NCBI GenBank assembly: GCA_045540695.1 | Contig: JAZQHR010000057.1 | Location: 1-56,946 of the forward strand | Origin: JAZQHR01 sp045540695 | GTDB taxonomy: Bacteria > Bacillota > Clostridia > UMGS1810 | Reading direction: 5' to 3' | Length of the DNA stretch: 56,946 nucleotides | Part shown: piece after piece, positions 33,378 to 42,722 of the stretch | Position numbering within the stretch: position 1 is the first letter of the stretch | How the letters are laid out: each line of letters starts with the position of its first letter | The notes under the pieces: generated by a model | What the model was told of the DNA's origin: nothing | What the model saw: the letters and a program-made list of their open reading frames with translations, nothing else | Database searches by the model: none | Position numbers and translations under genes: made by a program

Positions 33378-33408
33378 GGATGCACACATGTGTGCATCCT
33401 GAATTTTT
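33378..33408 (+). terminator. Terminator of the glycosidase operon, arm 2 copy
   Basis: 22-bp palindrome at 33378-33399, then TGAATTTTT. Confidence 0.75.
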
Positions 33409-33422
33409 GAAAATATATATCA

Positions 33423-33451
33423 TTGAAAAGTTAGGTTTGGTGTGGTAATAT
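33423..33451 (+). promoter_or_regulatory. Promoter of the second MFS gene, arm 2 copy
   Basis: TTGAAA at 33423-33428 and TAATAT at 33446-33451, 17-base spacer. Confidence 0.7.
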
Positions 33452-33471
33452 CTACTTGGATGGTGATAATA

Positions 33472-34749
33472 ATGGAAGACAAAGACATATATAAATCAAG
33501 CAGAATCGCCTATATATTCGAAGCAACCTTTGAATATTTCATATCAATTATTATAGCAGGAGCATTTTTGGCAAAGCTTCTTAACAAGAGCGGAATATCC
33601 GACTCGCTTATAGGTATTATTACATCGTTTGTGGCACTCGCGTGCGTGGCACAGATGTTTTCGGTAATGTTTATAAGACCTGTAAAACCTGTCAAAAAGT
33701 GGGTAACCGCCATTACTTTTATAAAACACATTTTGCTTGCGGGACTTTATATGGTGCCAATGCTTAATGTACCACAGATAGTAAAGACAATTCTTGTAAT
33801 AGTGTTTATTCTTGGCGGTCAGCTTATAGCAAATATCGCAGTGCCGTTTAAAACAAATTGGCTTATGTCACTTGTGGATAGCAGAGAACGGGGAGTATTT
33901 ACGGCAAAGAAAGAAATAGCATCGCTCCTTGGCGGTATGATATTTTCTTATGTGATGGGAGCTATCTCTGACCACTATACCGATATTGGCAATGATAATA
34001 TGGCATTTTTAATATGCCAGATTACCATAATAGTACTAGGCCTTTTGCATTTTGCAATGCTTGTTATATCAAAAGAGCCAGAGCGTGAAATAGTACAAAG
34101 AGAACGACAAAGCTTTTTGGATATGCTTAAATGTACATTTGGAAATGCAACTGTAAGAAAGCTTATGTATTTAAATATGCTTTGGTCAGGCTTTACATAT
34201 TTTTCGCGTTCGTATTTCGGAGTATACGAGATAAAAGAGCTTGGCTTTTCGCTTACGTATGTGTCGGTAATAACTATCGTTTCATCATTTGCCCGAATAG
34301 CATTTTCAAGATTTTTCGGCAGACTTGCCGACAGAACATCGTGGGCGTATATGATGACAATCGGCTTTGGTATATCAGCCGTCGCATTTTTTATACAGTC
34401 ATTTACCACCCCTGCAACAGGTAAGGTGTTGTATATGATATATTCCGTGTTGTATTTTGTATCAATGGCAGGAATTAACGGCGGTCTTATGAATATAGTG
34501 TTTGACTACGCCGATGAGAAAACCCGTACCGCAGTGCTTGGCATTAAAACGGCTGTAGGTGGAGTGTTCGGCTTTTTAGCAACTATAGTCGGCGGTTGGC
34601 TGCTTGACTATATCCAGAAAAGCGGAAATATGTTTTTAGGATTAAATGTCTACGCACAGCAGGTGTTATCGTTTATAACATTTGTAGGAATAGTCATAAT
34701 CGTGTTTTATATGAAATTTGTAATACAAAAGTTAAATAAGGTAGAATAA
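33472..34749 (+). CDS. MFS transporter (single-gene unit), arm 2 copy
   Basis: Identical to 22198-23475. The predicted transcript begins near 33458, so the ATG at 33472 (MEDKDIYK...) is the first usable start. GGTGAT just upstream is a weak ribosome site. Confidence 0.85.
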   Translation: MEDKDIYKSSRIAYIFEATFEYFISIIIAGAFLAKLLNKSGISDSLIGIITSFVALACVAQMFSVMFIRPVKPVKKWVTAITFIKHILLAGLYMVPMLNVPQIVKTILVIVFILGGQLIANIAVPFKTNWLMSLVDSRERGVFTAKKEIASLLGGMIFSYVMGAISDHYTDIGNDNMAFLICQITIIVLGLLHFAMLVISKEPEREIVQRERQSFLDMLKCTFGNATVRKLMYLNMLWSGFTYFSRSYFGVYEIKELGFSLTYVSVITIVSSFARIAFSRFFGRLADRTSWAYMMTIGFGISAVAFFIQSFTTPATGKVLYMIYSVLYFVSMAGINGGLMNIVFDYADEKTRTAVLGIKTAVGGVFGFLATIVGGWLLDYIQKSGNMFLGLNVYAQQVLSFITFVGIVIIVFYMKFVIQKLNKVE

Positions 34750-34762
34750 AAACACTTAACAA

Positions 34763-34794
34763 CAAAAAGGCTTTCTCTTTCGAGAAAGCCTTTT
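34763..34794. terminator. Bidirectional terminator, arm 2 copy
   Basis: 13-bp stem with a four-base loop and T-runs on both strands. Mirror of 22153-22184. Confidence 0.85.
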
Positions 34795-34796
34795 CG

Positions 34797-34896
34797 GGTC
34801 CAGGGCAGAGCCATGGCCGGGAGGGGTCTGGGGCGCTCCGGAACGCCCCAGCGGTTTTCCGGGCATTTTGCCGTTCAAAATGCCCCTGCCGGAGGC
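34797..34896. repeat. GC-rich multi-hairpin intergenic element, arm 2 copy
   Basis: Mirror of 22051-22150. On this strand it begins near GGGTCCAGGGCAGAGCC and ends at CTGCCGGAGGC. Confidence 0.55.
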
Positions 34897-34940
34897 AAAA
34901 ATAAATATAGATTTTTTCTATAGTTTGAATTATAATTATT

Positions 34941-34967
34941 AAAAAAAGGATACGCGGGTGCGCATCC
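34941..34967 (-). terminator. Terminator of spoIIGA-sigE, arm 2 copy
   Basis: Mirror of 21980-22006. Confidence 0.85.
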
Positions 34968-35010
34968 TTAAAAATCAATAAAACATATTGTTTTATTATA
35001 TTTATTAGTT

Positions 35011-35727
35011 TTAAACCATTCTCGATATGTCTTTTTTAAGCTTTCCTATTATCCTTTTTTCCAGCCTTGATATGTACGATTGCGATATTCCAAGCATATC
35101 TGCAACTTCTTTTTGCGTCTTTGCTACACCGCTTTTTACACCAAACCGTAATTCCATTATCTTTTTTTCACGGGTTGAAAGCCTTTCGAGTGCAATGTTC
35201 AAAAGCTCCTTGTCTACCTCGTTTTCGATGTTTTGGTATATCACGTCCGAGTCGGTGCCCAGTATGTCGGAAAGCAGAAGTTCGTTTCCATCCCAGTCAA
35301 CGTTTAACGGCTCATCAATGGATATCTCTACTCTGCGGTTGCTGTTTTTTCTAAGATACATAAGTATCTCGTTTTCTATGCACCTTGATGCATACGTAGC
35401 AAGCTTTATATTTTTGTCGGGGTTAAATGTGTTTATCGCCTTTATAAGCCCTATAGAGCCAATTGATATAAGGTCCTCTACACCAACACCCGTACTTTCG
35501 AATTTTTTTGCAATGTATACCACGAGCCTTAGGTTTCTTTCAATAAGTGTAGTACGCACCTCATGTGAATCGACAGAAAGACGTGATAAAAGGTTTGCTT
35601 CTTCTTCCTTTGACAATGGTGGCGGAAGAGTGGATGCACCGCCTATGTAATGTATATCCTTACTTGTCAGGTGTAATCGTAAAAGAATTGCGTTAAGCTT
35701 TTTTCGTGCTGTTTCAAGAAAGTCCAT
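35011..35727 (-). CDS. sigE: Sporulation sigma factor E, arm 2 copy
   Basis: Identical to 21220-21936. GGAGG lies about eight bases before the ATG, within the 17-base gap after spoIIGA. Two functional sigE copies would be very unusual, another sign that this arm is a duplicate of the record and not of the genome. Confidence 0.97.
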   Translation of the reverse strand: MDFLETARKKLNAILLRLHLTSKDIHYIGGASTLPPPLSKEEEANLLSRLSVDSHEVRTTLIERNLRLVVYIAKKFESTGVGVEDLISIGSIGLIKAINTFNPDKNIKLATYASRCIENEILMYLRKNSNRRVEISIDEPLNVDWDGNELLLSDILGTDSDVIYQNIENEVDKELLNIALERLSTREKKIMELRFGVKSGVAKTQKEVADMLGISQSYISRLEKRIIGKLKKDISRMV

Positions 35728-35744
35728 GGGTTGTTCCTCCGTAT

Positions 35745-36632
35745 TTATTGTGATAGTATTTCGGGGTTTAACAAGGCATCATATTCGTGACTTTGCGAAA
35801 GATTATGCTTGTATAACCCTACTATGATATTTGTTATAGTCTTGTCTGATACAGTAATGCTGTCAGGTTTAAATCCTATTAAAATTCCGTTTTTCTCTCC
35901 GAGTGATGAGTATGGTATAAGTCGTATTCTTGATTGAAAATCCCCCATGCTTTCAGGCAGACTTAATGCATCTATACACTCACTGTTTTCAAATGCCATG
36001 CAAAATTCTTGCGGAAGGTGAGGTCTTAGCTTGTTTATTTCTGCAATCATAACAGGTGTGTTTGAAAGCGGGTCAGACAGCATATTGCCGGTGTCGACCA
36101 GTGCACGAAAATCTATATGCTTGTCACCTATATTTACACTTACTTCTTTGTACGAAATATGCTTTATCGATTTATGTACTCGACAGAATATTTTTATAAG
36201 AATGTATGAAACAACGGTGGTTATGATTAGTGTTCCAAACGGCAGATTAAAGTAAAATACGCCGTTTTTCATAACTGTACCCGTGCTTTTCCCAATATCG
36301 GTAAAGTATAAAAGTGCAAGTAATCCTCCGCCAAGGGTAAACGAGGTTAGATAAAATACACAAACTGTTTTTATGTATAGCGATAATTTTACTATTTTAA
36401 ATGATATTGATATTATTAGCAGTGATATAATGAATTTTGAAAGAAGGGTATACATAAATTGCATCTTCGGAAAAAACATACACACTGCGTAAAGTGAGCC
36501 TGCCATTGCACCTAAAGCAAGACGGTGCGTTTTAAATGGTCGTTTTAAGATTTGCGAGGTAATCAAAAGAAGTATGCCGTTAATAAAAAAATTGACTAAA
36601 AACAGCACATCTATGTATATAACGGGTTTCAT
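35745..36632 (-). CDS. spoIIGA: Sigma-E processing peptidase SpoIIGA, arm 2 copy
   Basis: Identical to 20315-21202, with D180 of DTGN intact. The ATG follows CGGAGG by six bases. Confidence 0.95.
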   Translation of the reverse strand: MKPVIYIDVLFLVNFFINGILLLITSQILKRPFKTHRLALGAMAGSLYAVCMFFPKMQFMYTLLSKFIISLLIISISFKIVKLSLYIKTVCVFYLTSFTLGGGLLALLYFTDIGKSTGTVMKNGVFYFNLPFGTLIITTVVSYILIKIFCRVHKSIKHISYKEVSVNIGDKHIDFRALVDTGNMLSDPLSNTPVMIAEINKLRPHLPQEFCMAFENSECIDALSLPESMGDFQSRIRLIPYSSLGEKNGILIGFKPDSITVSDKTITNIIVGLYKHNLSQSHEYDALLNPEILSQ

Positions 36633-36692
36633 ATATTCCTCCGAGAAAAATGCTTATTTGCACTTGTTTTTTCGTAGTAAAATTATATGATA

Positions 36693-36727
36693 ATTATAGT
36701 ACATTTATGATGCGTGAAAATGTCAAA
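36693..36727 (-). promoter_or_regulatory. spoIIG-type promoter, arm 2 copy
   Basis: Mirror of 20220-20254: 22-base spacer, 0A-like box on the -35 element. Confidence 0.75.
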
Positions 36728-36743
36728 ATATGAAGAAACAAAA

Positions 36744-36776
36744 TAAAAAACCCGACAGGAGATTTTCCGTCGGGTT
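36744..36776 (-). terminator. Terminator of secG, arm 2 copy
   Basis: Mirror of 20171-20203. Confidence 0.85.
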
Positions 36777-36794
36777 TAAGCTTCTAAATTATAA

Positions 36795-37031
36795 TTATTT
36801 AAGAAGAAGTGAAAGAACGATCGATGTAATAATGAAAAGTATTGCAAGAACAGTAGTTATTCTGGCAAACATAGCGTCAAGAGTTCTTGATTTATTCTTT
36901 CCAAAAAATGTTTCTGCACCTCCGCCGATAGAGCCTGAAAGACCTGCCTGCTTACCTGACTGCATAAGTACAGATACCACAAGGAATATTCCGATAATTA
37001 CGTGTACTATTGTAAGTATAGTGTTAAGCAT
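36795..37031 (-). CDS. secG: Preprotein translocase subunit SecG, arm 2 copy
   Basis: Identical to 19916-20152. AGGAGG is nine bases before the ATG. The gene diverges from the regulator-pot operon, with about 210 bases between the two start codons holding both promoters. Confidence 0.95.
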   Translation of the reverse strand: MLNTILTIVHVIIGIFLVVSVLMQSGKQAGLSGSIGGGAETFFGKNKSRTLDAMFARITTVLAILFIITSIVLSLLLK

Positions 37032-37068
37032 CTATATACACCTCCTAATTTATATTACATATAGACAT

Positions 37069-37097
37069 ATAATACCACATTTATTTAAAGAATGCAA
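37069..37097 (-). promoter_or_regulatory. Promoter of secG, arm 2 copy
   Basis: Mirror of 19850-19878. Confidence 0.75.
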
Positions 37098-37142
37098 GAA
37101 AAATTTTAAATAAAAATTATGACGAATTTTTGCTTAAGACTA

Positions 37143-37171
37143 TTGACATCATGCTGGGATAGGAATATAAT
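37143..37171 (+). promoter_or_regulatory. Promoter of the regulator-potABCD operon, arm 2 copy
   Basis: TTGACA at 37143-37148 and TATAAT at 37166-37171. Confidence 0.85.
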
Positions 37172-37185
37172 ATATTTTGTATAAA

Positions 37186-37208
37186 TTTGTTTAGTAAAAA
37201 TAAACAAA
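37186..37208. promoter_or_regulatory. Candidate operator for the XRE-cupin regulator, arm 2 copy
   Basis: TTTGTTTA at 37186-37193 and TAAACAAA at 37201-37208, about 15 bases past the -10 box. Confidence 0.45.
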
Positions 37209-37243
37209 ATATTTAATAATAAAAACTTGTGTGGTGCTTTTAA

Positions 37244-37783
37244 ATGGAAATAGGAAATAAAATAAAAAGGCTAAGAATAAAAAATGCACTTACCCAGGAA
37301 GAGCTTGCAGACAGGTGCGAGCTTTCAAAGGGCTTTATATCCCAGATAGAGAGGGATTTAGCATCACCTTCTATATCTACACTTTTTGATATACTGCAGT
37401 GTCTTGGTACAAACCTAAAGGATTTCTTTAATGACGATACAGACGATGAAGTAGTATTTAAAAAAGACGATGTGTTTGTGAAGGAAAATAAGGAAGATAA
37501 AAATACTATCAACTGGATAGTGCCAAATTCACAGAAAAATTCTATGGAGCCTATCATTATAGAAATAGAAGAGGGCGGTACATCTTACATAGACGACCCT
37601 CATGACGGCGAAGAGTTTGGTTATGTATTATCCGGCTCGGTAGTGCTTCATATAGGAAATAAGAAATATAAAGTGGGCAAGAACGAAAGCTTTTACTTTA
37701 AGCCAAACCAGACACACTATATTTCCAATAAAAATAAAACCACAGCGAATGTTTTGTGGGTATCTACACCACCTACTTTTTGA
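37244..37783 (+). CDS. XRE-cupin regulator, arm 2 copy
   Basis: Identical to 19164-19703. The ATG at 37244 has only GTGGTG before it, so low basal translation of the regulator is plausible. potA starts 17 bases after its stop. Confidence 0.88.
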   Translation: MEIGNKIKRLRIKNALTQEELADRCELSKGFISQIERDLASPSISTLFDILQCLGTNLKDFFNDDTDDEVVFKKDDVFVKENKEDKNTINWIVPNSQKNSMEPIIIEIEEGGTSYIDDPHDGEEFGYVLSGSVVLHIGNKKYKVGKNESFYFKPNQTHYISNKNKTTANVLWVSTPPTF

Positions 37784-37800
37784 TATACGGAGGATGAATA

Positions 37801-38841
37801 ATGTCTAATCATCTTATTGAACTTAAAAATGTTACAAAGACGTTTGATGAAACCGACGCACTTTGTGATATTAACCTATATATAGATAAAAATGAATTTC
37901 TTACACTTCTTGGTCCATCCGGTTGCGGTAAGTCTACACTACTTAGAATTATAGCAGGCTTTGAAAATCCTACATCGGGAAGTGTGCTTTTTGAAGGTAA
38001 GGATTTACTTAGTATTCCGCCATATCAGAGAAAGGTAAATACTGTATTTCAAAAGTATGCCCTTTTTCCACACATGGACGTGTACGATAATATCGCTTTT
38101 GGTCTTAAGATAAAGAAAATGGACAAAAAAGAGATTGATAAGAAAGTAGGCAGAGTGCTTGAGCTTGTTAATCTTAAAAATTACGGAAACAGAAGCGTAG
38201 AGTCGCTATCAGGCGGACAGCAGCAGCGTATCGCTATAGCAAGAGCTATAGTAAATGAACCAAGCGTATTGCTTTTAGACGAGCCTCTTGCGGCGCTTGA
38301 CTTAAAACTTAGAAAAGGTATGCAGATAGAATTAAAAAATATGCAAAGAGAGCTGGGCATTACATTTATATACGTTACTCACGATCAGGAAGAGGCACTT
38401 ACTATGTCGGACACTATCGTGGTAATGAAAGAGGGTACTATCCAGCAGATAGGCACACCAAAGGATATTTACGATGAGCCTAAAAACGCTTATGTGGCAG
38501 ATTTCATAGGTGAGAGCAATATATTCCCTGGAACTATGATTCGCGACCTTTTAGTGAATTTCTGCGAAAAAGACTTTGAGTGCGTGGATAAAGGCTTTGG
38601 TGAGAACAATCCTGTAGATATAGTAATACGCCCTGAGGACTGGATAGTGACAAATGCTGACGAAGGTATGCTTTCGGGCGTGGTTGAGTCTGTGATATTT
38701 AAAGGCGTTCACTATGAAATGATGGTTAAATCAGGCGACTACTCTATCATGATACACAACACAGTTCGTCACGAGGTTGGCGAAACAATAGGTCTTAGTG
38801 TAAAGCCATTTGACATTCAGGTTATGAAAAAATCTTTGTAA
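37801..38841 (+). CDS. potA: Polyamine ABC transporter ATPase PotA, arm 2 copy
   Basis: Identical to 18106-19146. CGGAGG precedes the ATG by six bases. The stop TAA is followed by AAGGGG, the ribosome site of potB. Confidence 0.95.
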   Translation: MSNHLIELKNVTKTFDETDALCDINLYIDKNEFLTLLGPSGCGKSTLLRIIAGFENPTSGSVLFEGKDLLSIPPYQRKVNTVFQKYALFPHMDVYDNIAFGLKIKKMDKKEIDKKVGRVLELVNLKNYGNRSVESLSGGQQQRIAIARAIVNEPSVLLLDEPLAALDLKLRKGMQIELKNMQRELGITFIYVTHDQEEALTMSDTIVVMKEGTIQQIGTPKDIYDEPKNAYVADFIGESNIFPGTMIRDLLVNFCEKDFECVDKGFGENNPVDIVIRPEDWIVTNADEGMLSGVVESVIFKGVHYEMMVKSGDYSIMIHNTVRHEVGETIGLSVKPFDIQVMKKSL

Positions 38842-38854
38842 AGGGGACAGTCAG

Positions 38855-39694
38855 TTGTATAAGAAATTTCAGGCATATCCTCATCTTTTATGGATGCTTA
38901 TATTTGTTTTGGTACCGATTGTGCTTGTGGTAGTATACAGCTTTAAGGTGGTACTTCCTGATGGAACTGAAACAATTGGAATAGACAATTATATAAAATT
39001 TTTCGACATTATGTACTTAAAGGTGCTTATAAAGTCGCTTTATATAGCATTTATAAGTACAGTTCTTTGCTTGCTTTTAGGTTATCCTATAGCGGCAATC
39101 CTTGCAAACAGGGACAGAAACACAGGCTCGGACAAAAAAAGCAGTGTGCTTTTATTATTTGTTCTTCCTATGTGGATGAATATGCTTCTTCGTACGTATT
39201 CATGGCTTACAATCCTAGAGAAAAACGGACTACTTAACAACATACTTGAAAAGCTTGGTATGCCTGAGGTAAATATATTATATACTCAGGGTGCGGTGCT
39301 GCTTGGTATGGTGTACAACTTTATTCCGTTTATGATACTTCCTATATATTCGGTGCTTGTAAAGATAGATAAAAGCACTATTGAGGCGGCAGAGGACCTT
39401 GGTGCAAACTCGTTTAATGTGTTTAGAAAGGTTACACTTCCGCTTAGCCTTCCGGGTATAATATCGGGTATGACTATGGTTTTCCTTCCTGCTGTTACAT
39501 CGTTTGTAGTGCCAAAGCTTCTTGGTGGTGGTCACGATATGTATATAGGAACGCTTATAGAAGAGCAGTATCTGGTGGCGTATGACTGGAACTTTGGCTC
39601 GGCAGTTTCTATTATTATGATGGTAATAGTGCTTCTGTGTATGCAGATTATGAAGCTTTTCAATAAAAACGACACTAATGTTTCAATGTTCTAA
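38855..39694 (+). CDS. potB: Polyamine ABC transporter permease PotB, arm 2 copy
   Basis: Identical to 17253-18092. The TTG start at 38855 is the only start with a properly placed site. Confidence 0.93.
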   Translation: MYKKFQAYPHLLWMLIFVLVPIVLVVVYSFKVVLPDGTETIGIDNYIKFFDIMYLKVLIKSLYIAFISTVLCLLLGYPIAAILANRDRNTGSDKKSSVLLLFVLPMWMNMLLRTYSWLTILEKNGLLNNILEKLGMPEVNILYTQGAVLLGMVYNFIPFMILPIYSVLVKIDKSTIEAAEDLGANSFNVFRKVTLPLSLPGIISGMTMVFLPAVTSFVVPKLLGGGHDMYIGTLIEEQYLVAYDWNFGSAVSIIMMVIVLLCMQIMKLFNKNDTNVSMF

Positions 39695-39727
39695 GCTTAG
39701 GCGGTTTGGGAAGGAGTGAATCTGCGT

Positions 39728-40531
39728 ATGAAATTAAAACTTAAAAAAGTAATTGAAAGCGTATACATGTTTGTCATGTTTATGTTTTTATACCTTCCGG
39801 TAGTAGTACTTATGGTGTTCTCGTTTAATGAATCAAAATCACGAGGAAATTTTGGCGGGTTTACACTTAAATGGTATGTGGAGCTGTTCGAAGACAGAGC
39901 GCTTATGTCGGCGTTTAATTATACAGTAATCATAGCGGTGTTGTCATCGCTTATAGCATGCGTTATAGGTACAGCGGCGGCACTTGGTATACAGGCATTT
40001 AAGAAAAAGTCAATACGTTCGGCTATAAGTACGGTAACAAATATTCCGGTTATAAGTCCTGATATAGTAACGGGTGTAGCACTTATGATACTCTTTGTAG
40101 CGGTAAAGCTTCCGAGAGGATTTATAACAATGCTGCTTGCACATATCACGTTTAATATACCTTATGTGGTATTGTCAGTGCTTCCAAAGCTAACACAGCT
40201 TGACAAAAATATTTACGAAGCGGCACTTGACCTTGGTGCAAAGCCATGGTACGCATTTAAAAGTGTGGTATTTCCCGAAATACTTCCGGGAATTATAAAC
40301 GGATTGCTTTTATCATTTACAATGTCTATAGACGATTTTGTAATAAGCTTCTTTACAACCGGTAACGGTGTTTCAAACCTATCTATATATGTGTATTCGA
40401 TGGCACGAAGAGGCTTAAATCCAAAGATAAATGCACTTTCTACCATAATGTTTGTAGTAGTGGTATCGCTTCTGTTATTTATAAATAAACGTACGTCAAA
40501 GGATAAATCCAAAAACGTTCTTATGTCATAA
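39728..40531 (+). CDS. potC: Polyamine ABC transporter permease PotC, arm 2 copy
   Basis: Identical to 16416-17219. AAGGAG at 39711-39716 serves the ATG at 39728. Confidence 0.93.
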   Translation: MKLKLKKVIESVYMFVMFMFLYLPVVVLMVFSFNESKSRGNFGGFTLKWYVELFEDRALMSAFNYTVIIAVLSSLIACVIGTAAALGIQAFKKKSIRSAISTVTNIPVISPDIVTGVALMILFVAVKLPRGFITMLLAHITFNIPYVVLSVLPKLTQLDKNIYEAALDLGAKPWYAFKSVVFPEILPGIINGLLLSFTMSIDDFVISFFTTGNGVSNLSIYVYSMARRGLNPKINALSTIMFVVVVSLLLFINKRTSKDKSKNVLMS

Positions 40532-40555
40532 TTTTATTTGAAAGGAATTAACCAA

Positions 40556-41596
40556 ATGAAAAAGATTTTATCACTTGTAATTATAATAGCCATTGCAGCA
40601 TCACTTTTCGTAGGATGCGGTGACGACAGAACAGTAATCAATGTATATAACGTAGGTGACTATATAAATGAAGACGTTTTAGATATGTTTGAGGAAGAGT
40701 ATCCAAACATTCGCGTAAACTATGAAACATACTATTCAAACGAAGAAATGTATGTAAAGGTTGCAAACGGAAGCAGTGCTTATGACGTTGTGTTCCCTTC
40801 GGATTATATGGTACAGCGTATGATAGAAGAAGGACTTTTAAATAAGATTAACTTTGAAAATGTTCCAAATATAAAGAACATTGGCGAGAATTATATGGGA
40901 CATGATTACGATCCGCAAAATGAGTATTCTGTTCCTTATATGTGGGGTACTATGGGTGTGCTTTACAATAAGGAAATGGTAAAAGAACCTGTTACATCAT
41001 GGAAGGTGCTATGGGATAAGGATTACGATGATGAAATATTTATGCTTGACAGCGAGAGAGATACTATAGGTATCACTCTAAAAATGCTTGGTTATTCTAT
41101 GAATTCATCTGACGATAAGGAGCTTGCGGCAGCGAAAAATGCTCTTGTCGAGCAGAAGGACCTTGTACTTGCATACAGCGGTGATGAGGTAAAGGACAAG
41201 ATGATAAACGAAGAAGGTGCACTAACAGTAGCATGGTCAGGCGATGCATTCTACTGTATGGCTGAAAATGAAAACCTTGCCTATGCCATCCCTGAGGAAG
41301 GCTCAAACCTTTGGTTTGACGCGATGGTTATCCCCACAACTTCAGCACATCAAAAGGAAGCCGAGCTGTTTATAAACTTTATGTCAAGACCTGACATAGC
41401 AAAGATGAATGCAGAATATATCGGCTATTCTACGCCAAACGTTGAAGCACAAAAGCTTCTTCCTGACGATGTGAAAAACAATCCTTTACGATACCCTGAT
41501 ATATCTGCACTAAACAATATGGAAGTGTTTAAATATGATAAAACACTTGTTAAAAAGCAATCAGAATTATGGCAGCAGATAAAAATTAACAACTAA
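40556..41596 (+). CDS. potD: Polyamine-binding lipoprotein PotD, arm 2 copy
   Basis: Identical to 15351-16391. AAAGGA is nine bases before the ATG at 40556, which places the lipobox cysteine at about residue 21. Confidence 0.9.
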   Translation: MKKILSLVIIIAIAASLFVGCGDDRTVINVYNVGDYINEDVLDMFEEEYPNIRVNYETYYSNEEMYVKVANGSSAYDVVFPSDYMVQRMIEEGLLNKINFENVPNIKNIGENYMGHDYDPQNEYSVPYMWGTMGVLYNKEMVKEPVTSWKVLWDKDYDDEIFMLDSERDTIGITLKMLGYSMNSSDDKELAAAKNALVEQKDLVLAYSGDEVKDKMINEEGALTVAWSGDAFYCMAENENLAYAIPEEGSNLWFDAMVIPTTSAHQKEAELFINFMSRPDIAKMNAEYIGYSTPNVEAQKLLPDDVKNNPLRYPDISALNNMEVFKYDKTLVKKQSELWQQIKINN

Positions 41597-41629
41597 TATA
41601 AATGGGTAATTTAAAATATTATTGAAAGC

Positions 41630-41653
41630 GGGCTCATTTATGTGAGCCCTTTT
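41630..41653 (+). terminator. Terminator between potD and aroB, arm 2 copy
   Basis: Stem at 41630-41636 and 41643-41649, then TTTT. Confidence 0.75.
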
Positions 41654-41671
41654 CTCATTAGAGGTGCAAAT

Positions 41672-42712
41672 ATGAGGTTAACAGTTAAAACAAAGAGTCA
41701 CGATTATGATATTATAATAGAAAAAGGCCTTATAGAAAGGTCGGGCAGTGTTATAAAGCAGTTTGTTGGTGAAAACACAGCTTTTGTAATTACCGACGAT
41801 AATGTGTGGAAAATATATGGAGATAAATTTTCAAAGATACTGTCGGATTCAGGTGTTAAATATGACGTAATGGTGCTTCCGCATGGAGAAAAGACAAAAT
41901 CTATATCTCACCTTACAGATATTTATAATAAAATGGCTGAGATTAAACTTACCCGAACAGACTACATAATAGCACTTGGCGGTGGTGTAGTAGGCGATAT
42001 ATCAGGCTTTGCGGCATCGACATTCCTTCGCGGAATAAAGTTTATACAAATTCCTACAACACTTCTTGCACAGGTTGATTCAAGTGTTGGAGGAAAAGTC
42101 GCGGTAAATTTAGATGGCGGTAAAAATCTGGTCGGAAGCTTTTATCAGCCAAAAGCAGTTTTAATAGACCCCGATATGCTATCTACCTTATCAGAGAGAA
42201 TATTTAATGACGGTATGGCGGAGGTTATAAAATACGCTCTTATCTGGGATAAGGAGTTGTTTTCCGAGCTTGAAAAGGATATACTTGACATAGAAAAAAT
42301 CATATACACCTGCGTGGATATAAAACGTCAGGTGGTGGAAGAGGACGAGTTTGATACAGGAAAACGTATGATACTAAACTTCGGTCACACCTACGGACAC
42401 GTGATAGAGAGCGCATATAACTACGAAACCTATACTCACGGCGAGGGAGTAGCTATAGGTATGGCGCGCATTACCGAGAGAACAGAAAAGATGGGTATCA
42501 CGAAAGTTGGTACTTATGATAAAATAGTAAGCATACTAAAAAAATATGATTTGTACTTTGACGATTATTCTATCGACAAAGAAACTGCCGCAAATATAAT
42601 GCTTCGCGACAAAAAGAGCGCAGGCGGTAGCATAAATTACATAGTGCTTAAGGAAATTGGTACTTGTGAGATAATGAAAATGGATAGAGAGAATACATTT
42701 TTGATAGATTAG
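41672..42712 (+). CDS. aroB: 3-dehydroquinate synthase, arm 2 copy
   Basis: Identical to 14235-15275. GAGGTG precedes the ATG at 41672 by six bases. The stop TAG is 10 bases before aroA. Confidence 0.96.
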   Translation: MRLTVKTKSHDYDIIIEKGLIERSGSVIKQFVGENTAFVITDDNVWKIYGDKFSKILSDSGVKYDVMVLPHGEKTKSISHLTDIYNKMAEIKLTRTDYIIALGGGVVGDISGFAASTFLRGIKFIQIPTTLLAQVDSSVGGKVAVNLDGGKNLVGSFYQPKAVLIDPDMLSTLSERIFNDGMAEVIKYALIWDKELFSELEKDILDIEKIIYTCVDIKRQVVEEDEFDTGKRMILNFGHTYGHVIESAYNYETYTHGEGVAIGMARITERTEKMGITKVGTYDKIVSILKKYDLYFDDYSIDKETAANIMLRDKKSAGGSINYIVLKEIGTCEIMKMDRENTFLID

Positions 42713-42722
42713 AGGCATTTTT